A DNA stretch of 64,000 nucleotides, from NCBI RefSeq assembly GCF_020080835.1, contig NC_058165.1:5245771-5309770 (forward strand). The letters run 5' to 3'. How positions within the stretch are numbered: the first letter of the stretch is position 1; every line of letters begins with the position of its first letter. This DNA comes from Cotesia glomerata. Taxonomy: Eukaryota; Arthropoda; Insecta; Hymenoptera; Braconidae. The position numbers and the translations under genes were made by a program. Positions 1-11,583 of the stretch are shown here, one piece after another. The notes below the pieces were generated by a model. It was given only the letters and a program-made list of their open reading frames with translations, searched no databases and was not told the DNA's origin.

Positions 1-454
1 AACCTTTTTTTACTAAAATAATTTAATTATTTAATAAATTAAGAAGGCATAGACGTCTCATTGAGCGCCAAGAATGAAAATTATTTATCATTTTTTTCTG
101 TTTTTATTACTAGTCTTATATATTATATGAAGAGGTAATTTTGTTGTTAATTGGCAATAATATAAATAGGATTTTTATAAATACAATTATTGATAAAGTA
201 TGCATAAAATATATTGACGCTATATTACCAAGTAAAAGTAGGTGTTTAGAAACTTAGAAAATTAATACGAGAGGGTCGCATAGTGAAAATTTCGGTGGAA
301 ACATTTGAACAGAAGAAAATTATCGCAAAATTATGTTGCGTACGTTGGATTACTGTATAATTTCGTTAGATAACGACACCTCTATGTTTGATTGTACCAA
401 GTGCTAAATTATGTGAGGTGTACGATAATTATGTGATGAATGCTAACGCTGAGT

Positions 455-615
455 CTCAGAAAACAGAAAATTAATTCGGTCAGCCCGGAGCGGGATTCAA
501 ACAAGGATGTTTTGGTTGCGCACCAAGGGCTCGGATAGTTAAGCTATCTGAGACATCGTCTGTAACAAGCTTTCAGTCACCTAACAAATTCTTGTTTAAC
601 ACGATAACAGAAAAA
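455..615 (-). mobile_element. tRNA-derived SINE copy 1
   Basis: Read on the - strand, a tRNA-like head is visible: an A-box-like stretch (GATAGCTTAACTATCC), an anticodon-like stem TTGG/CCAA around loop TGCGCAA, and a B-box-like TTTGAATCCCG. Related copies lie at 5795-5940, 22735-22830 and 46620-46735, and the same 3' flank (GAATTA.TTTTCTGTTTTCTGAG) is shared by three of them. That makes a SINE family more likely than a working tRNA; the acceptor stem does not pair. Confidence 0.6.
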
Positions 616-659
616 TACGATAATTTTACGGCTCTGAACAGATAACGCTAATAAATAAT

Positions 660-765
660 TTTAAGTATAAGACCTTTAATTAAATAGTGATGATGCTATT
701 TAACTAGATTTTCCTAGTTCAGAGAACCAGATTATTCTCTCAGTGTTGGTTGCAAAATATAATTC
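660..765. repeat. Short dispersed repeat shared with 6050-6140
   Basis: About 80 bp, including AATAGTGATGATGCTATT and a following CTAGTTCAG and CTCTCAGTG, recur at 6050-6140 in the same orientation, although the neighbouring SINE copies at the two loci are in opposite orientations. It may be part of a larger mobile unit. Confidence 0.5.
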
Positions 766-1244
766 TATCCGACCGTGAAGTCGAGATTCTTTGTGGTCAT
801 ATAAAAATTTACAATGGTTTAATAATAATTATAAATATTATAATTATTAATAGTATAAAGTATCGTTAAAAATAGATGTATTGCATAATAATTCACGGTG
901 TCTGCTATCATTTTCATCGATATTTATTATGTTATTTAATTTAAATAACTATTATAAAGAGCAACCACAAAAAATAAATATAAAAAGATTTATAAAATTG
1001 TTTCAACAATTGATAATAATCAATGATAAAATTTTCCTTTGTAGTCAAAAATTCATAAAATGATTTTTTTTATAATGAATAATAATAAACCACAGTAAGT
1101 TTGAAAAATTCGAAAGTGCACGACTCATAATGCTCATTTAATTATGAGATAATAATAAAATAAAAAATGTGGAAAAATAAATATAAAACAGTTGTAATAG
1201 GACGATAATGCTTAGGCACCCCTAGTGGGATAAATGTACATAAT

Positions 1245-1470
1245 ATAAGGTAAAAGACCCAGTTATTGACACTAGCCTAGTTGTTTGACACTTGCAATTT
1301 TATTCTAATTAAAAAAATAAAATGTTCTCAAAAAAACAATTACCTTGAAATTTATAATTCAAAGATTATATTTATTAATTTATTAGAATCGATTTTCTTT
1401 TTTTTAATGAAAATAAAATTGCAAGTGTCATTAACTAGGCCAGTGTCAATAACTGGGTCTTTTACCTTAT
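1245..1470. mobile_element. Fold-back MITE with ~60 bp inverted ends
   Basis: The left end begins ATAAGGTAAAAGACCCAGTT and the right end is its reverse complement, AACTGGGTCTTTTACCTTAT. Pairing continues through a TTGACACT block and a TTGCAATTTTATT block, giving arms of about 60 bp around an AT-rich centre. It encodes nothing recognisable; the open frame inside is a by-product of the arms. Confidence 0.75.
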
Positions 1471-1484
1471 GCAGATATACAGTC

Positions 1485-2293
1485 TTTTGGTTTTTTTATT
1501 TTATTAATTGCAATTAAACGATATTGTTACATAGCCATTAGCAATAGGGGACCTATAATTCCTTCAAAGAGTTAAAAAAAAAATGTTGACTGAATTAATG
1601 GATTTTTTTGGCAAGTTACAGTGTTTATGGGTTTCATATTTGACAGACGGGAAATTTTTTTATACTATTTTGATGTTTTTTTTTTCCGTTTCTATTGCAA
1701 TAAACAAATTTTTAAAAAATATAGAATTAATCTCCATTAAATATTCTTGACAATAGTATGCAAAATATCTTAACTCCGTTAACTAACAAGGGTATAATAA
1801 TAAAAATGACTGCCCAAATGAAGCGAAAAAAATTTTTCGATTGTAAAACACTCTCTGATGCTTCGGATCATGAATCATGCAATACACTATTTTGGTTTTT
1901 TAATTTTATTAATTGCAATTAAATGACACTGAGTTACATAGCCATTCACAATAGGGAACCTACAATTCCTTCAAAGAATTAAAAAAAAAAAAAATTGACT
2001 GTATTAATGGATTTTTTGACAAGTTACAGTGTTTACAGGTTTCATACTTGACGGACGGGCGGTAAAATTTTTTAAACTATTTTGATGTTTTTTTCCGTTT
2101 CTATTGCACTAAATAAATTTAAAAAAAATATGGAATTAATCTCCTTTAATAATTTTGACAATAGTATGCAAAATATCTTGATTCCGTTAATTAACAAGGA
2201 TATAATAATAAAAATAGTTACCGAAATGAGACGAAAAAAATTTTTCAATCGTAAAGCACTCTGATGCTTGGTATCATAAGTTCTGCAATACTT
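1485..2293. repeat. Tandem duplication, ~405 bp unit, two copies
   Basis: Copy A (about 1485-1888) and copy B (about 1889-2293) align along their length. Shared landmarks include TTTTATTAATTGCAATTAAA, ACATAGCCATT, CCTTCAAAGA, TTGACTG, CAAGTTACAGTGTTTA and TATGCAAAATATCTT. Copies differ by scattered substitutions and short indels. Neither carries a convincing coding frame. Confidence 0.75.
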
Positions 2294-2439
2294 AAAATTT
2301 TTTAGCGGCAACCAACGATTTATCTTGTATGCAAAGTATCTCGAAAGACTAAGCCAGAAAAAGCAATAACGAGAAGTAATTAAATCTTTAGTTACAGTAA
2401 CGAGTAATGAGTAATAAGTAATAAGTAACAAAAGCAGTA

Positions 2440-2870
2440 GGTGAAAGTAGGAGAAATTACGGGCAAATGCATAACACATAGATAATCCATTGAAGGTAAA
2501 ATCTAACAAACACGCCAAGAGCCAAGTAAGAGAGGTTCCGCGTGTGCTGGCAGTCCAAGTCGCCCAGTCTTGAGACCTGAGTGCCTACACAAGGTTCCGC
2601 AATGTTATCCGCAATGCTAAGGTGGCTAGAAGTGTAATATTGAGTATGACCAAGTCCAATAGATAGTGAAAGTTCCTTGGTTGCTATTTGCTGCACTATC
2701 CAGCAAATTGTTGTCGGACAGTGGCTTGGCCGGCTGGGAGGAGCTGAGGGGCCCGTTCGGGGCCTAAGGGGTCTGTAGGGGGATTAGACGGGGTCCACTA
2801 AGGTATATCAAGGCCCCGATTCAAGCTCCGACTTCTATTCTAATCTCGCTGTCCACTAACACAATTATCA
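2440..2870. other. Lower-AT unexplained stretch upstream of cuticle gene 1
   Basis: This stretch has far more G and C than its surroundings, with a very GC-rich core near 2720-2810 containing GAGGAGCTGAGGGGCCC and GGGGCCTAAGGGG. It ends about 150 bp before the gene 1 start codon. No coding frame is persuasive. It could be promoter, enhancer or non-coding first exon; the sequence alone does not decide. Confidence 0.4.
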
Positions 2871-3012
2871 ATTGCACGCTTAAAAATAATTTATTGATCT
2901 GTTAAGTAATAAGAAACAAAAGTTTTATTTTTTTTCTGGACATTTATAAGCTCTTACATCTGTAATTATATTTTATAATTATCTGAATGGTCGTATAAGA
3001 AACAAGATCATC

Positions 3013-3030
3013 ATGAGCGCTTTTACTTTG
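3013..3030 (+). CDS. Cuticle gene 1, coding exon 1 (18 nt)
   Basis: ATGAGCGCTTTTACTTTG followed directly by a GTACGT donor. It encodes MSAFTL, which joined to VILGLLMTTCHS in exon 2 makes a complete hydrophobic signal peptide. The same 18-nt, phase-0 layout recurs in the two other cuticle genes here. Confidence 0.75.
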
Positions 3031-6000
3031 GTACGTATCAGTGAGAATTATTTTAGTTCCCAGATGTGGTTCTTGTGATAAAGTGTGCATGTGTGATAGG
3101 AATTTACCTATTGTTATTGTTACATTTTATTGTGAATTATCCTCAATGTTTTTTATGGATTTATATTAATAATAATAATGTAACTGTTGATTATTAAATT
3201 TTGTTGCGTAACTATCATTTTTACGGGTAGGATATAATATATTATTAATAAATTTGGATGAAAGGAAAATATTATTTTTATGTTTCCGGTCTAACTGTAA
3301 TTATTGAGTTTCACTTTTTCGTTTTTTAATTTTATTATTTTATTAATGGAATATTTGTTTAGTTGGTCAATTATATTTTTTATATTAAAATTTATTTTTA
3401 AAAAACAGGCAAAATTATTTCTTAATTTAAAAATTGAATTAAATTTTAGTGAAAAAAAATTTTGTGAATTTTTTTAATATTAATTTATTTTGTGAATAAA
3501 ATTAAAAAACAAATAATGAAAAAAATTTAAGAAATTTTTTTATATTGACATTTATTTTTAAAAAATAGGTAAAATTATTTTTTAATTTTAAATTTTTACT
3601 TGAAATTTTAGTGAAAAAAAATTCTGTGAATTTTTTAATATTAATTTATTTTGTGAGTAAAATTAGAAAACAAATAATGAAAAAAATTTAAGAAAATTTT
3701 TATATTTATCTATATAATAGTTATATTTATTTTTAAAAAGTAGGCAAAATTATGTCTTAATTTAAAAATTGAATTTTAAATTTTTACTTGAAATTTTAGT
3801 GAAAAAAAATTCTGTGAATTTTTTTAATATTAATTTATTTTGTAAATAAAATTAAAAAAATAATGAAAAAAAATTTTTTGAAATTTCTTCATATTTTTTT
3901 TAGTAAAAATTATTTATTTTATTGACTTTTTAATTATATATCCATAAAAAACAATTGACAAAAAAAGTTAGTTATGGCTTATGACAGTACAAAAATTTAA
4001 AAATTACTTAAAATTACAAATATGTTTTACATACCGGAATTAACAAGTGCAATTTTATATATTTACATTTATAGTGTTTGTCTGGTGATGAAAATAATAA
4101 CAATAACCGGAAAAATTTGTTTATTCTACGTTATTTTAAAAGCAACTAAAAATTTTAGTTTTCAAGATTATCAACCACTGACAGTTAATTCACGTCAAAA
4201 GTCCTGAATAATTAAGTACAGTTATTACAAAATTGTTATAAATTTACAGCGGGTACTTTGCCTTCACCTTTACAGTGACTTTTATTAATTTATTGTCACG
4301 TATAATATAAATTATATTTTTTCATAAACTTGTTGACTTGTTATAATATTTAATTGCATAATATCTAGTTGAAGTGGTACTGATAATAAATTACCAAATA
4401 AAAAAAATAATTTACTTAAAATTATCTATTAACACTTGGTTCAAGAAAATTGTAAATTATTTATATAAACTCCGATTAAGTATCAGAGACAATTTTACAT
4501 TCGTTTTTGAAATATTCAATTTTAATCAAAATCAAAAATTACAGTTTTTAAAATTGAAATTTCGTAAAATTTAATACTTAGAATCTTTTCTCATAAAACA
4601 GTTCACAAAAAATGTCGAAACGATTTTTTTTTTAATCAGATTTACGTATTTCGCCAACGGTATCATTTTACTATTACAATTTTCCCTTTTTATATTTATA
4701 GCTATCCGCAAGCGAATGTTATATAAAATTTAATCACACGTAAAAGAAACCTGTTAACAATTTTATTTCTACTTAGATTTTTATAATCTCATTTTTATAA
4801 GGATTCTATATATATATTTACGCTTTTATTAGAGCAAACTTTAAAATAATACAAATTTTCAAAATGATTTTCTTGTTCAATATTTTATTTTTTTTTAGCA
4901 AATTTTATTTAATCAATGCAATTTTTTTTTAGAACCGATTCTAAAATTTAGAAAAATTCCCGATAATAATAATAATAATAATAACAATAATAAAAATGTT
5001 GTGGTAAAAAAATAGTAATACACATTGAATAGTCTTCAAATCGGATCGGATACTTACGCTAAAAATAATAACTACCTCTTTATTAAATAATAATAATAAT
5101 AATTTATTTCATGTTTAGCAACTTGCTATTTTACAATATTTCTAAATATATAAACAGGTGTATTTACATATTTTTTATTTACATAATTAGTTTGATTTAT
5201 AATTATTTTTTTTTCTTTAATTTATTATTTTGTTATTTTGCCCCACAATCTAAATCTAAAGTGTAATATTGCTTTTAATATAATTCTTTATTAATTTCGT
5301 ATATATATTAATTCTGGCTTTAGTTTTGATATAATCAGGTAATTGAAGCCTAAATATGTGATAGATTTTTCAGCAGTATGTGTTCTTGTCTTGTCTATTT
5401 GTAATTGATTTTTTTGTCTTGTATTATGATAATGTTTAAATTTAACCAATTTATTATGATTTGATAAGGAATTTGATGTTAATCCAATAATCATTTTTTG
5501 AACTAAAACATAACAATTAAAAATTATTGCACGTTTCATAACGCGAAGCGTTTGAGTAGTGCTTTACTCTCACTCTTTCAAGATCAAGCAATTATCTCGA
5601 CTTAAATTGTTTTTATCCGATCTTTTTTGCACTTTGAGTATTAAATGAGTTGACAAATATCAACAAGAACACTTTTTTATGACAGTAGATACTTTAAAAA
5701 AACTATTTTTTCTAGTTAGTATAAAAAAAAACCGTTTTGAAAAAATATTTCGGTGGACGTCGGGTTGTCTGTGTGTGCGGATGATGTATGCATACAAAAT
5801 GTTGTTAAACAAAAAGTTATTAGGTGACTGAAAGGTTTTTACAGACAACATCTCAGATAGCTAAACTGGAAGAGCCCTTCGTGCGTAACCAAAAGATCCG
5901 AGTTCGATTCCCGGTCCGAGCTATCCGAATTATTTTTTCTGTTTTCTGAGTTAAAGTTAATCAAGATGGCTATTAAGCTGATATTTAACTGAAAATAGTT

Positions 6001-8076
6001 CAAGTAACTATCCATTGGGGTTCAATATAATAAATAATGTTAGGTATACGAACTGCAATTAAATAGTGGTGATGCTATTTAACTAGATTTTTCTAGTTCA
6101 GTTGACAATATTTTTTCTCTCAGTGTTTGGTCACGATAACGCCTAAAAAACTTAACTTTTTGAGTCCATTTTTTTTTTTTTTTCATTCGTTTCAGTATCA
6201 TTCTGAGTAATAGCCTACTGAAAATTACCATCTAATTTTATGTAATTTAATTAAAAAATGAATAAATTCATTAACAGTGAACACTCTTTTTTGTATATCT
6301 ATATATAAATATAAAAAAAAAACAATAGTTCAATCTTTGGTCACTTATGGGCGCTTCCGATCATCTCAGTTTTATCTTATTTAATTTTTTTTTGTGATGA
6401 ATGAGCGTTATGAGACGTGCACTTTTGGATTTTCTAAACTTTTTTTTTGTTTTACTAAAAGCCATTCGAGCATATCTACACAAAAAAAAGGTTCACTTGA
6501 GCCAAGAAAATATTTTTCTTCCTAATTATTTTCTTGAGCGAAAAAAAAAATTTTTTTCACTTATTTCAACAAAATTAATTTTCTTGCTTTAAAAAATATG
6601 TATTTTGATCCAAGAAAATTTATTTAAGTCAAGAAAATCTTGTTGATTTGAGAAAATTCAGCCTCTTGCTCCAAAAAATTTAGTTCTTGATAAAAGTAAA
6701 TTTTCTTGTCTTGAGAAAATTTCTCTCTTGCTCCAAAAAATTAAATATAAAGATAGAAGTAAATTTTCATTAATATTTTTATTGATTAACATGTCAAATG
6801 GGAAGATCAAATAATATTGAATCATATTTTTCATTTAATATGTATAATTGCACGCTAAAATAATATAAAATGGGTATCAAATATTCTCGAGAAAAATTTT
6901 CTCAAGGTGAGAAAATTTTTTTCTCAGCTGAAGTAGGTAGCGCTGCTTTCCTAAAGTATCTAAAAATCTTGATCAAATAAAAATATTTATTGTATCAAGT
7001 ATTTATAATAATTTAAATTAAGAAAAAATGACTTCCACCAAGAAAAGAATTTCAAGAAAAATTTTTATTTCGTCCAACACAACAAAGTTTTCTTTCTGTG
7101 TAACATTAATTTAATACTTGTGTATTTATTTATAATATTGAAATAATAATTTTTAAGAATACGTTTAAATTATTATTATAATTATTTTTTTTTTTTTTTT
7201 AATTTATTTATCTTTTTATATTTCCAGGTAATATTAGGCCTATTAATGACGACATGTCACAGCCAATATCAGCAGCCACAACTTGGATCAAATAACTACG
7301 AAGATTACGACAATAGAAGACAAGAAGAGCCTCCTCAGCGAAATTACGCCAATGCCCCGGCACCACGAGAAGGAAAAGCAATAGCAGCGAAACCAACTCC
7401 CCCAGTCGCAATTCTGAAGCAAATAAACCGGCACAATGAGGATGGCTCTTACACTTACGGGTTCGAAGGAGCCGACGGTTCCTTTAAAATCGAAACAAAG
7501 CTTGCTAACGGAGAAGTTAAGGGCAAATACGGTTTCGTCGACGACACGGGCAAAGTCCGCGTAGTTGAATACGGTGCCAACCAATACGGATTCCAACCCT
7601 CTGGAGAAGGCATCACTGTCGCCCCACCGACGTTGGTTGATGATACCACAGACAAAAACCAACAGCCGATAGATTATGACTACCCCCAAGGACCAGCGAA
7701 CTTCAAGCAGCAAGAAGTACAAAGGCCAGCACCTCCCCCACCACCCCAACAACCCAGACCACAACGGCCACAATATCAACCCCCTCAAGAATACGCTGCC
7801 CAGCCAAAGACTCCGATATTCACCCCAGCAGCACAATCTCAGTTTTCTCAGCAGTTCGATTATGAAGAACGGCCTCCTGTTTCTCAGGCGCTCAATCAAG
7901 GACCTGTTCAGTTCAACCCTGCTCCTGCTCGGGAGGCCCAACCCTCTAGTCTGGCTCGTAACGTTCAACGCGCGGCACACAATGCGGGGGTTCTCGACCA
8001 ATTAGCTAGGGAGTATGCTCTTCCTCAGGACGCTGCTGCGCCGTTACACGACATTAGTTTTGGATATTATAAATAA
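3013..8076 (+). CDS. Cuticular protein 1, RR (Chitin_bind_4) family, two coding exons
   Basis: The predicted product is a 288 aa secreted cuticle protein that would bind chitin in the exoskeleton. Exons 3013-3030 and 7228-8076 are joined in phase 0 across a 4197-bp GTACGT...TTCCAG intron. The join gives MSAFTLVILGLLMTTCHS, a good signal peptide. A Rebers-Riddiford domain spans about residues 66-140, with VAILKQ, DGSYTYGFEGADGSFK, GEVKGKYGFVDD and YGANQYGFQP; its aromatic positions are intact. The rest is Pro/Gln-rich with runs of prolines (about 160-180), typical of flexible cuticle proteins. It resembles the insect Cpr97E-like group from memory, which is not verified here. It is the first of three related genes in tandem. 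The product is well supported. The short first exon is inferred from splice sites, phase and signal peptide. Confidence 0.9.
3380..3895. repeat. Three degenerate tandem copies of ~170 bp
   Basis: Each copy has, in order, TTTATTTTTAAAAA, GGCAAAATTAT or GGTAAAATTAT, TTTTAGTGAAAAAAAATT, TTAATATTAATTTATTTTGT, and AAATAATGAAAAAAA or a close variant. Copies start near 3385, 3548 and 3728. Composition is almost pure A/T with no coding content. Confidence 0.65.
5291..5539 (-). pseudogene. Decayed non-LTR retrotransposon ORF2 C-terminus (fragment)
   Basis: The 82-residue frame has a pattern seen at the C-terminus of Jockey-like non-LTR reverse transcriptase ORFs: HYHNTRQKNQLQ, then a basic stretch, then TYLGFNYL followed by a Leu/Lys-rich end. 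No polymerase motifs remain. It lies antisense inside intron 1 of cuticle gene 1. The call rests on motif resemblance only. Confidence 0.45.
5795..5940 (+). mobile_element. tRNA-derived SINE copy 2
   Basis: tRNA-like head with A box GATAGCTAAACTGGAAGAG and B box GAGTTCGATTCCCGG, and an anticodon-like loop TGCGTAA. The 3' part (GAATTATTTTTTCTGTTTTC) matches copies at 455 and 46620. The upstream flank GTTAAACAA...TAGGTGACTGAAAG also matches the 455 copy in inverted orientation. The acceptor ends do not pair well, so a functional tRNA is unlikely. Confidence 0.65.
6479..7102 (+). mobile_element. MITE-like element, family B copy 1
   Basis: Starts near CACAAAAAAAAGGTTCACTT and ends near TTCTTTCTGTGT, so the ends are rough inverted repeats. 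Shared blocks with copies at 14221, 46794 and 57959 include TTAATATTTTTATTGA, ACATGTCAAATGGGAAGATC, ATGGGTATCAAATATTC, TTTTCTCAAGGTGAGAAA and CTCAGCTGAAGTAGGTAGCG. No coding frame is conserved among copies. Confidence 0.75.
7228..8076 (+). CDS. Cuticle gene 1, coding exon 2
   Basis: Begins after TTTCCAG at 7227 with GTAATATTAGGC and runs to a TAA stop. It encodes the end of the signal peptide, an acidic/Gln-rich spacer, the whole RR chitin-binding domain and the Pro/Gln-rich C-terminus that ends ISFGYYK. Codon use is much richer in G and C than the flanks. The large antisense frame over the same bases is a shadow. Confidence 0.92.
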   Translation, partial: VILGLLMTTCHSQYQQPQLGSNNYEDYDNRRQEEPPQRNYANAPAPREGKAIAAKPTPPVAILKQINRHNEDGSYTYGFEGADGSFKIETKLANGEVKGKYGFVDDTGKVRVVEYGANQYGFQPSGEGITVAPPTLVDDTTDKNQQPIDYDYPQGPANFKQQEVQRPAPPPPPQQPRPQRPQYQPPQEYAAQPKTPIFTPAAQSQFSQQFDYEERPPVSQALNQGPVQFNPAPAREAQPSSLARNVQRAAHNAGVLDQLAREYALPQDAAAPLHDISFGYYK

Positions 8077-8130
8077 TTATTTTATTATATATTGTTTATG
8101 CAAATGTATGAGTTTGATGATGTTAGAAAA

Positions 8131-8140
8131 AATAAATAAA
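8131..8140 (+). terminator. Poly(A) signal of cuticle gene 1
   Basis: AATAAATAAA, two overlapping canonical AATAAA hexamers, 55 nt after the stop codon. Confidence 0.65.
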
Positions 8141-8170
8141 ATACAGGGTATAAGTGATATTTTATTATTT

Positions 8171-8321
8171 TTAACTTCCCGCTAAGAAAATTGAAAATTT
8201 TGAAAAATCGGGAAGTTATTGTTTTCACCCCGTTTTTCGAAAATCGAGTTTTTATCAGATCTCGACGTTTTGAGGTCCTAGGAAGCTTTCCTGACTATTT
8301 CCGTGGTGATATCACCGTGTC

Positions 8322-8392
<71 letters not shown>

Positions 8393-9026
8393 TAAGCGGC
8401 ATTCTGAAGAGTTCCTTTGCCCCTAGAATTCTGATACTAATTTACAAAATTTGAGTCGATCAATTTTGAGAAATCTCAAAAATAAAATTTTCAAAAATTC
8501 GTTTTTTTGAAATATCTCTTAAACGGCTTGACCGATCAATTCCAAAAACTAATCAGCTCTTAACCTCAGAAAACCACGTTGATTGCCACCAACCCGGTCA
8601 AAATCGGTTGATTTGTTCGTGAGATATCGTTGTCGAAAAAAATTGAAAAAAATGTTTTTTTCAGAATTTCTATGAAATTTTTAGTCTGACCAGTTTACGC
8701 TTAAAGATTTTTCGAAGAACTCAAAAAACTGCGTTAAATGCCGTAAACCGCGAGAAAATCGGTTAATTCATTCAAAAGTTATTGCGGATTGAAAATTCAA
8801 AAAATAGTGTTCTATAAAACTTGCATTAGCCTTTTAAGCTCGAAGAACTCAAAAGCACAGAACAGCGTTTTATTTGAGCTCGGAGAGCTCAAAATTATAC
8901 AGAAATTATATTTTTGAGCTTGAAGAGCTTAAAAAATAAGTGAATTGTTGAGCACTTAGGTATGGAGGTAGCGGGAAGTTGCAGGGATGGCCTTTAGGGT
9001 CAACCGTTGTCCTAATTTTTTTTTTA
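8171..9026 (-). mobile_element. Repeat family A copy 1
   Basis: One end reads TTAACTTCCCGCTAAGAAAA and the other CTTTAGGGTCAACCGTTGTC followed by CCTAATTTTTT. Shared internal blocks with other copies include GTTATTGTTTTCACCCCG, CAGATCTCGACGTTTTGAGG, GATCAATTCCAAAAACTAAT and GAGCTCGAAGAGCTCAAAA-like palindromes. It contains a 64-bp (GT)n tract. No open frame is preserved, so it looks non-autonomous; the class is not recognised. Confidence 0.75.
8326..8389. repeat. (GT)n microsatellite
   Basis: An uninterrupted GT dinucleotide tract of about 64 bp inside repeat family A. The cysteine/valine-rich reading frame through it is an artefact. Confidence 0.95.
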
Positions 9027-9519
9027 ATAATTACTTCACTGAGAAAAAATTTATTTTTAACAATATTGTATTAAAAAAAAAACTTCATTCGGCTACATCT
9101 GACATGGATAGGTAGATTTCTTGATTGAATATTGAAAAAAACACGTTATTAAAAGGCAATAATGTCCTAAAATTGGATGACCGTCTCTTTTTTCTCATGC
9201 AAAAATTTCTCGCGACAAAAATTGTCAGCAATAATTTCTTGTACAATATTTTTTCACACAAAAACCATGATAAAAGGGCCACGTTAATATTTTCTTGTAG
9301 AAATAATTGTGAGAAATTTTGGCGGGAATAATAAAGGCGGGGAGCCCTAAAATTTATTTTATTACATTCTTGCAAATAACGATATGAGGCCGACTAGATA
9401 TTCAAAGACGTTTACCTAAAAAATAGGATTTGTAACAGATAAAAGTCATTTGATGATATCAGCTAAAAATTAATTTATTCTTAATTTTTTTTTAATTTTC
9501 CCAACTACGAAATAATGAA

Positions 9520-10215
9520 TGAATTTATTTATTTATGCCAAAGCCTTTACTGGCCAAATGGCAAAAAAGAAAAAATTTACATTATGTGAATACAATACAT
9601 ATTTAATTTTTTAATTTTTAATTTTAACAGGATTATTGGAACTTATATATACTTAAACATTATAATATTAGAGTAAAAGTAATATTGCTCAAATACTATT
9701 TTTGTAAGAAACAGTTTAGATGTAAATTATTGCTTATAATTTGCAACATTTATAATTTCGATTTTAATGATTTATCTGAAATTTAAGTTTACAATTTAGA
9801 TGTCTAGATTAAAGAGTTAATCATAAAGTTTATACTTGAAAATTTTTATACTGGAAGCATTTATTTATCACGTCAACTGGTCATTCTTCCCAGAGACGAA
9901 TGCAGATAACTACAAAAAACAATTCATAAGCAGTTGTAGCAAATTTTGATAACTTAAAATTAACATAATGCTTTTTTGCTGCAAGTCTTTCAGAACTTCT
10001 AGTATCAGTATCTTCAATAAATAGTTCGCGTAAGTACCTAGGTTTGCCTATACTCAACAGTTTATAAAAATAACATGCTAGGTAGTACATTCGGCGGCTT
10101 TTTTACTGATAGCCGAATCGCTGTATTTAATGAATGTTGCAATTTACAATTTCCTTCAGCAGTACAGCTAGTTAATATTATTGAACAATAGTCAATAAGC
10201 GGTAATATAGTTACT
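9520..10215 (-). pseudogene. Decayed non-LTR retrotransposon 3' end
   Basis: On the - strand, one frame reads ILPLIDYCSIILTSC and then KLQHSLNTAIRLS, a reverse-transcriptase C-terminal pattern (PxIDYCS, KLQ..N.AIR). The frame then shifts into 10090-9881, with YKLLSIGKPRYLRELF and ending near CIRLWEE. The frameshift shows it is dead. The likely 3' tail is at 9520-9560, where TTTATTTATGCCAAAGCC and GGCCAAATGGCAAA appear; the same tail recurs near 22400, 22890 and 54690. It is probably Jockey-like, with the clade uncertain. Confidence 0.6.
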
Positions 10216-11583
10216 GAGACTAATAACCTCCTAATATCTTTAGTACAGATGTTTTTTCTTATTTTTAAACTATATAACGCTAAATTGATTTAATTAGTAG
10301 TTTTTGATACATCCAAATTCCAAGTTAAATAAATTGAAAAAAGTATCAAAAGTCGACGAATAATAACTTAAATTAAAGATAATCATGTGAACTTTGAAAT
10401 AAATTTAATAGAATTAAGCTAACTTTTACGGCTTAAAAATTATTTAAACAAAAAGGTCCGAAATACGTTCATTGAAAAATTTTTTTAAATTTTCAAAATC
10501 ACGGAATTAATTAAAAAAATCATCGACTAGACGAATAATAACAAATTTAAGGTAATTAAATGAAGTTTGAGATAAATTTAATAGGTTTTTGTTCAAGATT
10601 TTGCTCATCTTCGAACTTAATCTTAGTATTGATACACAGAATGTCTATTTAAATTTTTTTTTTTTTTTCCAAATTAGGCAAATTTTTTTCGAAAAGAAAA
10701 TTACTGTGAGAAAAAAATAAAATTTTAAATAATATTAATATCTTGTCACAATGTTTATTTTTTTTTTGAAATAAACTTTTTTCAATGTACAATTTATGAC
10801 TACATTATTAAATTTTTTATTTTTTTAAATGCCCTTGATCTTAAAAAATCATTTATTCAATTTGATTGATCTATATTTTTAATTCAACAAGAACTCATTC
10901 AACGTAATCTGTCAGCAATTCCATTTCATACGCCCAAAAATAAGTGAAGTAATAATTATGCAATATACTTAAATTTAATTAAAAAAAAAAGAATAGTTTC
11001 ATATAATGCCATTGTAATTTTTTTTTTTGTTTACTATTTATCATGAAATGAAAAATTAAATATGTTTGCGAGGTCAGAAAAATTTCACAATAAAAAAATT
11101 TAGGTAAAATAAAATATAAACTTAAAAAACATTCTCAAATTATAATTGAACTAATAAAATAATATTATTTTTGTTTTCCTAGCCAAATTTGAAAAACTTG
11201 TTAACAACTGTGACATTTAATTTTTTGAGGACTAAATTCTATTTAAATGTTTCTTTATCTATAAGATTTCCGGTTTAAAGTCTTTAATTCTTGACAGTTT
11301 TCTAGAATACGTAGTTATTATACTTTCCTGCTTTATATGCTGCTCAACATCGATCAACATTGTGGCTCAATGAATGTAGATTAATTAAAAAATAGTTCAT
11401 AATAAATTTTTTTCATTTATCATTTTCAAACCTCCAATTTAACTTTATTATTATTTTAATCAAGGGTTCGTTATAATAAGTGAATTTTGGATAAAAATTC
11501 GCAAGTTGTCGATTAAAAATTTTTTTTTTTTTCCAAATCTAGAAATTATTTTTTCAACAATAAAATTACTGTGAAAAAAATTT
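10216..11583. other. AT-rich intergenic stretch, no gene seen
   Basis: Very AT-rich with long A and T runs and vague internal similarity. I see no coding frame, RNA gene or clear repeat boundary. Confidence 0.5.

Larger units (their letters stand above)
3031..7227 (+). other. Intron 1 of cuticle gene 1 (4.2 kb)
   Basis: GT...AG intron, very AT-rich. It holds a three-copy degenerate tandem repeat (about 3380-3895), a decayed retrotransposon C-terminus (5291-5539, opposite strand), a SINE (5795-5940) and a MITE-like element (6479-7102). I see no other gene. Confidence 0.7.

Noticed and set aside
7288..8001. 237-codon frame antisense to cuticle gene 1 (and similar antisense frames in genes 2 and 3)
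   Set aside because: It is a shadow of a GC-richer coding exon; the + strand frame has the domain, signal peptide and splice sites.
8191..8454. Open frame with a long Cys-Val run, and similar ones at 62890-63293
   Set aside because: These are translations of (GT)n and (GTAT)n microsatellites inside repeats.
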